NCBI GenBank assembly: GCA_040396955.1
Contig: JBBAWX010000007.1
Coordinates: forward strand, 1-64,000
Direction of reading: 5' to 3'
Source of the DNA: UBA965 sp040396955
GTDB lineage: Bacteria; Chloroflexota; Chloroflexia; Chloroflexales; Roseiflexaceae
Length of the DNA stretch: 64,000 nt
The notes under the pieces were generated by a model. That model ran no database searches, was not told the DNA's origin, and was given only the letters and a program-made list of their open reading frames with translations. Of this stretch, positions 16,664 to 24,511 are shown in pieces. The position numbers and the translations under genes were made by a program. How positions within the stretch are numbered: position 1 is the first letter of the stretch; each line of letters opens with the position of its first letter.

Positions 16664-17550
16664 GAAATCTCCTCTGATGTGACCATTTGTGCGAGTACCC
16701 GTTTGGTGCAGTAGCTAGAATCTGAGCAGCTACTTACCCAGTGGCCACCATTGGGGGCATCGGGTTGAACCACAAAGTGCGAAGTCAAAAAGGTATCGGT
16801 GGCACCACAGCGCTGGCATTGCTGACCGGGGGTGTATTCCACCTTGAAGCGAAAATCTTCGAATTCCAGGGGCACGACACTCGTATGCGGAGGGACGGCG
16901 TAGATACGTTTTTCGCGGCCTGCGCCAAAAAGAAACAACGTGTCGGCCATGTGTATTTTGGGCACATCCCAACGCGGAATAGGGGTGGTGTCCATCAAAT
17001 ACCGCCCTGCCACAATCACGGGGTATTGTGAGGCAATGCGCAGATCTCCTGCTTTGACGACGCTTTCGTACATGTACACCCACATCCGCCCATAGTCGGC
17101 TTCGCCATGCATGATGGTGGCGCGCTCGAGATTGGGCTCCACCCAGCGGAGTGGGTCAACCATGGGCACTTGCAGCACCAAGATCTGATCAGCGCGCATG
17201 CGCTCTTCGGGGATACGATGACGCGTTTGCACGATGGTGGCAGCTTCGGTATCGGTGGTGATGGCCACGCCAGCCGTATGTTGGAGCAGGCGGCGCAAAT
17301 TGACCGCATTGACACTTTCATCATCCCCTTGGTCGATGACCTTGAGGGTGTCATTGGCTTGGATGATGGCCATGGTAATCTGCAGACCGCCGGTGCCCCA
17401 GCCGCGTGCAATGGGTAAATCGCGACTTGCGAAGGGAATTTGGTGGCCAGGAATGGCAACGGCCTTGAGCGTCATACGACGAACTTCGCGTTTTGAGTCT
17501 TCGTCGATGAATGCGAAATTGTAGAGTTGTGATGGCGATGGCTGCGTCAT
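16660..17550 (-). CDS. phnJ: C-P lyase radical SAM subunit PhnJ
   Basis: 296 residues. PhnJ cleaves the carbon-phosphorus bond by radical SAM chemistry, releasing methane (from methylphosphonate) and ribose cyclic phosphate. The cluster and catalytic cysteines are present as C-Q-R-C and C-S-D-S-S-Y-C near the C-terminus. The spacing is C-x2-C-x26-C-x5-C, against x21 for the middle gap in the E. coli enzyme. The glycyl-radical region G-W-G-T-G-G-L-Q lies near residues 50-57. It overlaps phnI and phnK by four bases on each side. Confidence 0.95.
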   Translation of the reverse strand: MTQPSPSQLYNFAFIDEDSKREVRRMTLKAVAIPGHQIPFASRDLPIARGWGTGGLQITMAIIQANDTLKVIDQGDDESVNAVNLRRLLQHTAGVAITTDTEAATIVQTRHRIPEERMRADQILVLQVPMVDPLRWVEPNLERATIMHGEADYGRMWVYMYESVVKAGDLRIASQYPVIVAGRYLMDTTPIPRWDVPKIHMADTLFLFGAGREKRIYAVPPHTSVVPLEFEDFRFKVEYTPGQQCQRCGATDTFLTSHFVVQPDAPNGGHWVSSCSDSSYCTKRVLAQMVTSEEIS

Positions 17551-18716
17551 GCCTGCTCCTTGAGGTGTGTGGCAATAGTGGCAAGGCGACTTTGTTCTTG
17601 GGTGGCCTTGTGTTGCTTTGAGCGCTCGAGAACTTTGAGGTCAGCCTCAAAGGTCACGTAGTGTGGCAATTTGTAGTGGGCCGTGAAGCCGCTTGCTTCG
17701 ATTCCGTCACTGTGGAGCAGCACGAATTCCTCGTTGGCGGCTGGGCCGGATTCGCCGCCGAGGCTATTGCGTTTGGCCTGACTAATGACACTGTCGAGGA
17801 TGGCCATGCTAATCGCTTTGACTTCGCCGTGCCCAAATGTAAAGCCATAGCCCAGGTTGAAGCGTGGTTTGGTGTCGTGATTGCCCACACTGTGTGCTTT
17901 GGAGACGGTTTCACATTCGGTCACTTCGATTTCGCCGATGGTGATAGCCTCGCCCGTAAGTGGATGGTTGACTTCAATCGGGAGCATGCCGTAGCGGAGC
18001 TCTGCGAGTGTGGGGTGGGCATCGCCGTAGCCACGTACACTGCTGTAGGCGTAGGTAAGGAGACATCCGGTGTCGCTCTGGGCAAGTGCTTGTAGGCGGG
18101 CACTGCGACTACACGGAAAGGTGAGTGCGGTGCGCGTGATGTCAAATGGCTCTGCCTCGATCTGCTCTGCCGGGAGCGGTGCAATCATTTCTTCATCACG
18201 CATGTAATCAACGACCTTGGGGAAGTGGCCGATGGCACGGGCATCGCTGCTTCCCTGGGCGACAAGCTCTTGATACTGAGCGTGGACACGACCAATGTCG
18301 GCAGTGGTTTCGTTGATGAGCAAGGTGTTGAGCAGACGGATGTGGTAGTCTTGCGAAGGACCGAGCATTTGCCCGCCTGGAATGTCTTTGAATGACGCTG
18401 AAATGCGTCGCAAACAGCGCATCTGTCGGCTCGACATTGGTCGAGTCGGCATAATTCTTGAGAGTGTCGAACGAAACGCACGAATCAAAAAACTGGCTTC
18501 GATGCTATCGCCCTCGGCTTGTTTGACTGCTAATGCAGCGAGCATGGGGGCATAGAGAGCGCCTTCGTTCATGGCGCGACCGACTGCATGACGCAGTTGA
18601 TCGCGGATTTGTACGAGCGTGAGCGGTGTTGAGCCGCCCTTGAGGCGTAGATATTCGACGAGTTGTTCGGCGTTGAGAATGGCGTTGGTGCCGCCGCGAG
18701 CTGCAATATACCCCAT
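17547..18716 (-). CDS. phnI: C-P lyase core subunit PhnI
   Basis: 389 residues, start preceded by GAGAG. The protein begins G-Y-I-A-A-R-G-G-T-N-A-I, typical of PhnI, and keeps the conserved R-A-F-R-S-T and late H-S-D-G-I-E-A-S-G-F-T-A-H-Y-K-L-P segments. In E. coli PhnI has nucleosidase activity and, with PhnG, H and L, transfers ribose triphosphate onto the phosphonate. Its stop overlaps the phnJ start by four bases. Confidence 0.95.
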   Translation of the reverse strand: MGYIAARGGTNAILNAEQLVEYLRLKGGSTPLTLVQIRDQLRHAVGRAMNEGALYAPMLAALAVKQAEGDSIEASFLIRAFRSTLSRIMPTRPMSSRQMRCLRRISASFKDIPGGQMLGPSQDYHIRLLNTLLINETTADIGRVHAQYQELVAQGSSDARAIGHFPKVVDYMRDEEMIAPLPAEQIEAEPFDITRTALTFPCSRSARLQALAQSDTGCLLTYAYSSVRGYGDAHPTLAELRYGMLPIEVNHPLTGEAITIGEIEVTECETVSKAHSVGNHDTKPRFNLGYGFTFGHGEVKAISMAILDSVISQAKRNSLGGESGPAANEEFVLLHSDGIEASGFTAHYKLPHYVTFEADLKVLERSKQHKATQEQSRLATIATHLKEQA

Positions 18717-18732
18717 GTGTGTTCTCTCTGTG

Positions 18733-19368
18733 TTAGTGCACGGTTATGGTCGTACTGCGTGGAATTCCCACGCACTGGCCTTGTTGGTCGATGAGAAACA
18801 CATCGACACCGAGTGGGTAATGGGCGCGGACCTGGCGCATGTGTTGCCCTAGGGAATCTGCATCGGGTTGTATGCTGAGTGTTTGTACATCTCGAATTCC
18901 TGGCCCTGTGAGATGCCATGTGGCAGCGGTTGAAGAGATGGCGTGTACGGCCACAAACGCCGTTGCACCGTGTTCGGGAAACGTGAGGCTTCCGCATGGG
19001 AGTTGGCTCAGTGCGGCGTAGCTTTTTGCATCCCAGATGATGGCAAACATGCTGTGCTCAAGAGTGGTCATGGTATGGTTGGTGCGGATACGTGTCCACT
19101 CGATGAGTGGGTGTTGTGCGGGGAGTGTCGCTCCTTGCCAGAGTTGCGCGAGACTCGTCTCCTGGTCGAGGAGTGTCATGCAACTTGCGAGGACAAATGG
19201 ATTCGGTGGTGGAGCCTGTGTATCAAGCACCGGCATGGTGCTCATGAGTTCGTCGGGGTCGGGAATCTGACCAATCTGACCAGGGCGTGCCAAACAATCA
19301 AGTAGGATGCGATAGGTTGCAGTGGCGTATGCCTCGAAGGGTGTCGGGGTACGGTAGGTGCGTTGCAT
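18733..19368 (-). CDS. phnH: C-P lyase core subunit PhnH
   Basis: 211 residues, beginning with a short basic segment then F-R-x-x-L-like helices; the conserved R-x-x-L-x-x-x-A-R-P-G-x-I region is visible as I-L-L-D-C-L-A-R-P-G-Q-I near residues 22-33. The C-terminal F-P-x-G-V-D-V-F-L-like segment (P-L-G-V-D-V-F-L-I-D) is characteristic. PhnH is a structural subunit of the PhnGHIJ complex. It lies 12 bases after phnG and 16 before phnI. Confidence 0.93.
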   Translation of the reverse strand: MQRTYRTPTPFEAYATATYRILLDCLARPGQIGQIPDPDELMSTMPVLDTQAPPPNPFVLASCMTLLDQETSLAQLWQGATLPAQHPLIEWTRIRTNHTMTTLEHSMFAIIWDAKSYAALSQLPCGSLTFPEHGATAFVAVHAISSTAATWHLTGPGIRDVQTLSIQPDADSLGQHMRQVRAHYPLGVDVFLIDQQGQCVGIPRSTTITVH

Positions 19369-19380
19369 GCGGAGGGCTCC

Positions 19381-19800
19381 CTAAAAAATGTCGAAGTCGA
19401 CTTTGGTGCTGGCACTCGCCGCAAACTGCTCGATATGCCGATCGTGGAGTTGTTGGGTCAGTGTGGCGATGGCCGCGTGTATGTCTGTGTGAGAAATATC
19501 GGGATTCCGCAGTGCGGCGTCGATGACGGCGAGTGCGGTAGCGTGTAGTGGATCATCGCCGATAATCATGCCGAATCCAAAGATACCGTTCAATTCAAGG
19601 CGAACCTCGGTAACCAGGATTTCGCCGGCATTGAAGGCACTGTTGGCGACGCTTTCTTGCATGCGTAGTTGCACCATTGCAAGTTTGGGGCCGCTAATCA
19701 TGGTGACGGCCTCGGTCGGGTATTGACCGAGAATCTGCTCGGCAATTGCTTGCACCTGTTGCGAGTCGCTCAGACTGAGCACATGTGAGACACTGTACAT
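19381..19800 (-). CDS. phnG: C-P lyase core subunit PhnG
   Basis: 139 residues, starting at the ATG that follows GGAGG by 12 bases; nine earlier codons in the same frame lie before that site. The motif V-R-L-E-L-N-G-x-x-G-F-G-M-I-I-G-D-D and the following A-x-A-L-A-V-I-D-A-A are typical of PhnG. It is the first gene of the catalytic operon, separated from the importer genes by 141 bases with a hairpin, so it may have its own promoter. Confidence 0.92.
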   Translation of the reverse strand: MYSVSHVLSLSDSQQVQAIAEQILGQYPTEAVTMISGPKLAMVQLRMQESVANSAFNAGEILVTEVRLELNGIFGFGMIIGDDPLHATALAVIDAALRNPDISHTDIHAAIATLTQQLHDRHIEQFAASASTKVDFDIF

Positions 19801-19898
19801 ATGGGTGTGTTTCCTCCTGAGTCGCATTGTCGTTGCTACAGGTTAACGCGTATCTATTGTGTGATTAACGAGCGACAAACCTGCAATAAGAACGAGTT

Positions 19899-19926
19899 AA
19901 CCGCATCTAGATACCCAGATGCGGTT
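19899..19926 (-). terminator. Hairpin after the phosphonate importer genes
   Basis: AACCGCATCT (19899-19908) and AGATGCGGTT (19917-19926) form a perfect 10-bp stem, 16 bases beyond the stop of the last importer permease gene. The T tract on the minus strand is poor, so it may only partly terminate or may protect the mRNA end. Confidence 0.55.
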
Positions 19927-19941
19927 GTGTGCGTATCTGCT

Positions 19942-20754
19942 TTATTTGCCTTTGAGGCTTTCTTTGTAGCGAGTTGCAGCTGCTTCAAGTAGAATGGCAA
20001 AAATGACGATTGCATAGGTGTATATACCAAGTTCGCGGAGATCGAGATAAAATCCGCTTGCCATGAACATGTCATAGCCGATGCCACCCGCACCGGCAGC
20101 GGCGCCCATGGCGATTGCAGTCGAGAAGTTGATCTCAAAGCGCAGAAATGTCCATGACAGAATGGCCGTTGCAGACGATGGGAGTACGGCTTGGCACACA
20201 ATCTGCCACCAGTTGGCACCACTTGCTTGCAGGGCTTCAATGGTGCCTTTGTCGAGTTCTTCAAATGATTCGGCGTATGCCTTGATGAGGTATCCAGCCG
20301 AATGGAAGGTCATGCCAATGACAGCTGCGACGCTTCCGAGCCCGGCAGAAATTGCAAAGATGAGAACCCATAGTACAGTAGGTATGGCGCGCACCAGTGC
20401 GGTCAGGGATTTTACCACATTGGTTATCCAGCGTGGGGATAGGTTTTGTGCTGCAAATAATGAGAGGACAAGTGCGATTAAGGCACCGAATAATGTCGTG
20501 AGCAGACCAAGAGATATTGTTACAAGGAGTTGTAACAGCAGGTCTATGAATGTGACATTTTTTAGCCGTGCTTCGAGTAGGAGAAGTCGAAAGTTATCCA
20601 GCATGTCACGAAATGCATCTACAAACACGATGTCACGGTTTTCGAATGTGGCAAAACTCAGAGTGGTCAGGAGAACGAGTATGATAATAGTCAGTTGTAA
20701 GAAAAAATTTGACCACTGGAATGGGCGGATGTTGATATGGCTTGGGGTTTGCAT
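19942..20754 (-). CDS. phnE: Phosphonate ABC transporter permease
   Basis: 270 residues with about six membrane helices. The permease loop (EAA-like) is visible as I-E-A-L-Q-A-S-G-A-N-W-W-Q-I-V near the middle, facing the ATPase. With the neighbouring permease it forms the channel of a PhnCDE importer; phosphonate importers often use two PhnE paralogues. Its ATG shares one base with the stop of the upstream permease (TAATG). This gene and the next three on the upstream side are clearly more A+T-rich than the C-P lyase genes. Confidence 0.9.
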   Translation of the reverse strand: MQTPSHINIRPFQWSNFFLQLTIIILVLLTTLSFATFENRDIVFVDAFRDMLDNFRLLLLEARLKNVTFIDLLLQLLVTISLGLLTTLFGALIALVLSLFAAQNLSPRWITNVVKSLTALVRAIPTVLWVLIFAISAGLGSVAAVIGMTFHSAGYLIKAYAESFEELDKGTIEALQASGANWWQIVCQAVLPSSATAILSWTFLRFEINFSTAIAMGAAAGAGGIGYDMFMASGFYLDLRELGIYTYAIVIFAILLEAAATRYKESLKGK

Positions 20755-21542
20755 TAGAGAATGGCCCTCCGGATACCATTTGAAATGAGTTCAATGATCA
20801 AGACAGTAATCACGATAACCAAAATCACTAAACTAGCCGCACTGTAGTTCATGCTTTTGTAGTACAAGTCAAATGAGAAACCGATGCCGGTACCGGTCAA
20901 AATACCGACAAGTGTAGCACTTCTGATATTGGTTTCGATCATGAAGAGAACCCAACTAACCACTTGTGGGGTGCATGATGGGATGACAGCTTGTGTAACT
21001 ATTGCGAGATATCCCGCGCCGGTGGCGCGCAGTGCTTCAACTGGTTCACTGCCAATTTCGTCGATAGTCTCAATCAAAACACGCACCATGAAGCCGAATG
21101 TCACAAAGAATAAGGCGAAATATCCAGTAAATGAGCTTTGACCGAACGAAAAGAGCAAAATCAACGCCCATGCAGAGACATCAATGTTGCGAAAAACAGT
21201 TGCGGTACCACGTGCAAATATGCTGAAACTGCGATTGATACGAGTTGTGTTGGATCCGAGAATTGCGACTGCGAAACCCAAAATGGTTGCAACAGTGGCT
21301 GAAGAAATAGAAACAAGAATCGTTTCTTGAAGTTTCTCTAGGATTTTTGGTAAACGTTTGAGAGCTGCCTCGTTTGGAATGAAGTTGTCGAAAAGCCATT
21401 GGAATGCCTTGGGAATGGAGGTGAACCCTTTGATGACATCGTATTCAGCGATTACGATAGCGCCGTAACTTAGTAAGGTGATTACCGCTATTGCAATTGA
21501 TGCGTTTATTCGTTGGCGTGCAAAATAATCAAGCTTCAACAT
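20754..21542 (-). CDS. phnE: Phosphonate ABC transporter permease (second paralogue)
   Basis: 262 residues from the ATG at 21542, which has GAGGAG just upstream and overlaps the end of phnC by 14 bases; a longer frame of 31 more codons lies wholly inside phnC. About six membrane helices; the ATPase-contact loop is V-E-A-L-R-A-T-G-A-G-Y-L-A-I-V. It pairs with the following permease and is coupled to it. Confidence 0.9.
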   Translation of the reverse strand: MLKLDYFARQRINASIAIAVITLLSYGAIVIAEYDVIKGFTSIPKAFQWLFDNFIPNEAALKRLPKILEKLQETILVSISSATVATILGFAVAILGSNTTRINRSFSIFARGTATVFRNIDVSAWALILLFSFGQSSFTGYFALFFVTFGFMVRVLIETIDEIGSEPVEALRATGAGYLAIVTQAVIPSCTPQVVSWVLFMIETNIRSATLVGILTGTGIGFSFDLYYKSMNYSAASLVILVIVITVLIIELISNGIRRAIL

Positions 21543-22317
21543 AACGCTCCTCAAGGTCAAGGATGAGGTCACCGGCTTCTGAACCATAAATCTCGTAAAT
21601 TTTGCTATTGCTGATTTGTAATGGTGAACCGTCATAAATAATCATGCCTCGGTTTACGCCAATAATACGTTGCGCATAGTGGAGCGCGACGTCAACTTGA
21701 TGTAAATTGACGATAACAGTGATGCCGAGCCGTTGGTTTATGTCTTTGAGCGTGTCCATGATGATTTTGGCGGCATTTGGGTCGAGTGAAGCAATAGGTT
21801 CATCACAGAGCAGAAGTTTTGGTTGCTGAATGAGTGCGCGCGCAATTCCTACTCGTTGTTTTTGACCACCACTTAGTTGATCGCAACGCTTGTAGATTTG
21901 TTCCTCTAGACCAAGCGATTGTAGAATTTCGTAGGCTTGGGTTTTTTCTGCATGTGTGTATAATCCCAACATGCCTGATATGGTTGTTTTGTAGCCAAGT
22001 CGTCCGTGGAGTACGTTTTCTATGACACTGAGACGATTAACGAGATTATAGTGTTGAAAAATCATACCAATCTGTGTACGATGACTTCGAAGTGCGGCCC
22101 CCTTGAGTTGATTCACTTGTCTTCCTGCAAAAATGATGTCGCCTTCACTCACATCGATCATACGATTGATGCAACGTAATAGAGTCGATTTACCAGCACC
22201 AGAGGGCCCGATGATAGCAACAAACTCGCCTTCGTTGACGGAAAAACTCATGTTGTTGAGAGCAGTTGTTTCGGAATTATACCGTTTAACGATGTGATTG
22301 ATTGACAGCAGGGTCAT
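21529..22317 (-). CDS. phnC: Phosphonate ABC transporter ATP-binding protein
   Basis: 262 residues. Walker A G-P-S-G-A-G-K-S-T near residues 36-44, Q-loop F-Q-H-Y-N-L-V, signature L-S-G-G-Q-K-Q-R and Walker B L-L-L-C-D-E-P-I are intact. The F-Q-H-Y-N-L and the late L-H-Q-V-D-x-A segments are typical of PhnC. It energises uptake of phosphonates (or phosphite/phosphate esters). GAGG lies 10 bases before the ATG. Confidence 0.93.
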   Translation of the reverse strand: MTLLSINHIVKRYNSETTALNNMSFSVNEGEFVAIIGPSGAGKSTLLRCINRMIDVSEGDIIFAGRQVNQLKGAALRSHRTQIGMIFQHYNLVNRLSVIENVLHGRLGYKTTISGMLGLYTHAEKTQAYEILQSLGLEEQIYKRCDQLSGGQKQRVGIARALIQQPKLLLCDEPIASLDPNAAKIIMDTLKDINQRLGITVIVNLHQVDVALHYAQRIIGVNRGMIIYDGSPLQISNSKIYEIYGSEAGDLILDLEERYVEA

Positions 22318-22340
22318 GAGATGGATACCTCAACTTCTAG

Positions 22341-22374
22341 TGCCCAGCAATACCCCACGGGATATTGCTGGGCA
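22341..22374 (-). other. Intercistronic stem-loop between phnD and phnC
   Basis: TGCCCAGCAATA (22341-22352) pairs perfectly with TATTGCTGGGCA (22363-22374), a 12-bp stem with a 10-base loop. There is no T tract, so it is more likely an mRNA-stabilising or partly attenuating structure that keeps the binding protein more abundant than the membrane parts, as in many ABC operons. Confidence 0.6.
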
Positions 22375-22393
22375 TGACAGATTACGAATCAGA

Positions 22394-23521
22394 TTATTCG
22401 GCCATTGCGCGAATAGGATCAAAGAACGAGTCCGGTACTACTAAGAATCGTTCTTTGTCGGTCTTCTTAAAGAAGCCTTTGAAGCCTGCATCAATGACTT
22501 CCTTGGTGGCAAAAATCTTGGTATTGTTGGCAACTTCATCTGAAGTGAGCAACGCTTGAATGGTGGCAATTTCTTCAGCGCTTAACATGGCTGAATTGGC
22601 TACAAACGGTGCGTTGATGACTGGAGTCGAAGAAATCACAACGAATTGTTTGCCAGGATACTTGTCAAATGGTTCGTCGGCTTTTTCATTGACAGTGTAA
22701 ACTGAACCAACAGCATTCATCTCGCCCTCGGTGAGTGATACATAGTTGGTTACACAAGCATCACAAAATGCTGCTACATCTACGGCACCTGAGATCAAGT
22801 TGACCGCTGAACCTTGGTGTGAACCACCGAACTGTACATCGCTGAAAAACATGTCACTACCGCCCTCGAGCAAGTCATCAGCGGTAATCTCTTTCCAGGA
22901 ATCCATCTTACCGAAATATGTAACAATCCCCTTTGACGGTACGCGGAAACCAGAGGTTGAGCTGTTGGATACGAATGAAAATCGCTTACCCTGAATGGCG
23001 TCAATAGTGTATTGACCATTGACCTGGTAATTGCTTTCTTCGCCTTTGTTTACAGCCAACCAGCTGTAGTAGACTGCATCTGATTCTGTTCCAGAGGCAC
23101 CACTAGGAACAACCAATGGCACGACAGCATCATTCTTTGCCTTAGCTTGGACGTAGGCTTCGGCACCGAACCAGGCAAGATGGGCATTGTTGTTAGCAAC
23201 TGCTTCTACAGCAATCAAGTAGTCGGTGGTGGTTTTGTGTTCGACTTCACGTCCGGTTGCCTGAGTGACCAACGCGCCAAAAGCTTCGCGTGCTTCCTTC
23301 GTCTCAGCACCGGATTCATTCGGCAACCATGCAATCACGATTGGTTCTTTGGCTGGTTCGGCGGTTGGCTCTGGAGCTGCAGTGGGCTCTGGAGCGGCGG
23401 TTGGCTCAGCGGCTGCAACTTCCGTGGCAGGAGCTTCGGCAGCCGGGGCTTCGGCAGCTGGAGCAGCACCACAGGCGGCCAGCACCAAGCTCAACGCAAT
23501 AATCCCGAGTAACTTACGCAT
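22394..23521 (-). CDS. phnD: Phosphonate ABC transporter substrate-binding lipoprotein
   Basis: 375 residues with AAGGGAG before the ATG. The lipoprotein signal ends L-A-A-C (Cys17), followed by about 45 residues of Ala/Pro/Glu/Thr-rich linker with repeated P-T-A-A-P-E units, a common style in Chloroflexota lipoproteins. The PhnD domain shows H-L-A-W-F-G (ligand pocket), the S-x-S-T-S-G-F-x-V-P segment and D-V-G/A-A-F-C-D-A. It captures the phosphonate and hands it to PhnE/PhnC. First gene of the importer operon. Confidence 0.93.
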   Translation of the reverse strand: MRKLLGIIALSLVLAACGAAPAAEAPAAEAPATEVAAAEPTAAPEPTAAPEPTAEPAKEPIVIAWLPNESGAETKEAREAFGALVTQATGREVEHKTTTDYLIAVEAVANNNAHLAWFGAEAYVQAKAKNDAVVPLVVPSGASGTESDAVYYSWLAVNKGEESNYQVNGQYTIDAIQGKRFSFVSNSSTSGFRVPSKGIVTYFGKMDSWKEITADDLLEGGSDMFFSDVQFGGSHQGSAVNLISGAVDVAAFCDACVTNYVSLTEGEMNAVGSVYTVNEKADEPFDKYPGKQFVVISSTPVINAPFVANSAMLSAEEIATIQALLTSDEVANNTKIFATKEVIDAGFKGFFKKTDKERFLVVPDSFFDPIRAMAE

Positions 23522-23585
23522 GATTTCTCCCTTGCGTCTGATGATGTTGCCTTTTTTTCAGGCACTTGCAGTATGAACTCCAATT

Positions 23586-23651
23586 GTCAACGTGCATTTG
23601 CCGCATGGTTGCTGTGATGTTTAATCTTGTTCAAATTTATGTTGCACCGGT
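23586..23651 (-). promoter_or_regulatory. Possible tandem PhoB/PhoP-type sites upstream of phnD
   Basis: Read on the plus strand, GTC, TTT, GTT, GTT, TTC and GTT occur at exact 11-base steps (23586, 23597, 23608, 23619, 23630, 23641). PhoB/PhoP-type response regulators bind direct repeats with an 11-base period, and phosphonate genes are classic members of the phosphate-starvation regulon. The individual half-sites are weak, so this is tentative. Confidence 0.3.
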
Positions 23652-23675
23652 CAGTTGTCTTTAATAATGAATTAA

Positions 23676-23707
23676 CAAAAAGCGCTGTAGCGTATGTGCT
23701 ACAGCGC
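23676..23707 (-). terminator. Rho-independent terminator of the phosphatase gene
   Basis: GCGCTGTAGC (23682-23691) and GCTACAGCGC (23698-23707) form a perfect 10-bp stem with a 6-base loop. In the minus-strand transcript it is followed by TTTTTGTTAA, a good U tract. It lies 24 bases after the phosphatase stop. Confidence 0.85.
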
Positions 23708-23730
23708 CATGATGTGTTGTTGTACGATGG

Positions 23731-24447
23731 CTATATGAGGCGATGTATGAGTGTATCAATGTGTTCGTCGTTGACACCGATATGGCGCATATACTCACGG
23801 CTGTGACCGTATTCGCTTCGTATCAGCGTGAGCACGGCTTCAATGTAGTGGCGCTTGGCATTAAGCAGGCGCTCGTACTGTTCTGCCGATAGTTGTGCAG
23901 GGCGATGGGCTCGCAACGCAGGGAGCAATCCCTGGATGTGATGCTCTGTGGCGACATAATCTTGCACAATGGCCTCATGCTCGACATCAGCAAGATCGAG
24001 GAGCAGTGCAGCAATGATGCCGGTACGGTCTTTGCCAGCGCGACAATGAAAGAAGACGGCCCCGGTGCTTTGTGCCATGTGGGTAAATACCTGGGCAATC
24101 TCCGTTTGTGCGGTACGTAATAAATGCTGATAAAACACATCCATGTTGAGGAGATCGGTTTGTTGCGCGACGGCACCGCCCGTAAACAAGGGCAACGCAT
24201 GATAGCGCAGGCTTGGTTGCGTGGCGAGTGGATTGGGCATGACCTGGCGTTCTTGTTCGTATCGCAAATCAATGACGGTGTGGATGCCGTAGTCGAGGAA
24301 TTGTTGTTGCGCGTCGCTCGTAATGGTATGTGGTGAATCGCCACGCACGAACCAACCAGTGCGAGTAGTGCCCCCAGATTGCGTTGGCAAACCACCTAGA
24401 TCTCGGACGTTGTACATGCCATGAATGTGTAGGATGCGGGATTGCAT
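23731..24447 (-). CDS. Protein-tyrosine phosphatase family protein (Y_phosphatase3 type)
   Basis: 238 residues. The phosphatase P-loop H-C-R-A-G-K-D-R-T-G (residues 134-143) carries the catalytic Cys135 and Arg141. The N-terminal N-V-R-D-L-G-G and the general-acid-loop region I-D-L-R match the bacterial tyrosine phosphatase family that includes LipA of Listeria and MptpB of Mycobacterium. There is no signal peptide. Natural substrates in this family include phosphotyrosine and phosphoinositides; the substrate here is unknown. It is a separate unit from phnD, with its own terminator. Confidence 0.88.
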   Translation of the reverse strand: MQSRILHIHGMYNVRDLGGLPTQSGGTTRTGWFVRGDSPHTITSDAQQQFLDYGIHTVIDLRYEQERQVMPNPLATQPSLRYHALPLFTGGAVAQQTDLLNMDVFYQHLLRTAQTEIAQVFTHMAQSTGAVFFHCRAGKDRTGIIAALLLDLADVEHEAIVQDYVATEHHIQGLLPALRAHRPAQLSAEQYERLLNAKRHYIEAVLTLIRSEYGHSREYMRHIGVNDEHIDTLIHRLI

Positions 24448-24511
24448 TTCTTTTTCCGTTCATACGGAGAATTTCTCATTTTGAGTATGCCACTTCTCCA
24501 TCAACACTTGG

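Noticed and set aside
23340..23480. Repetitive Ala/Glu/Pro/Thr codons in phnD as a DNA repeat or minisatellite
   Set aside because: The pattern is explained as the flexible linker of a lipoprotein; the DNA copies are imperfect.
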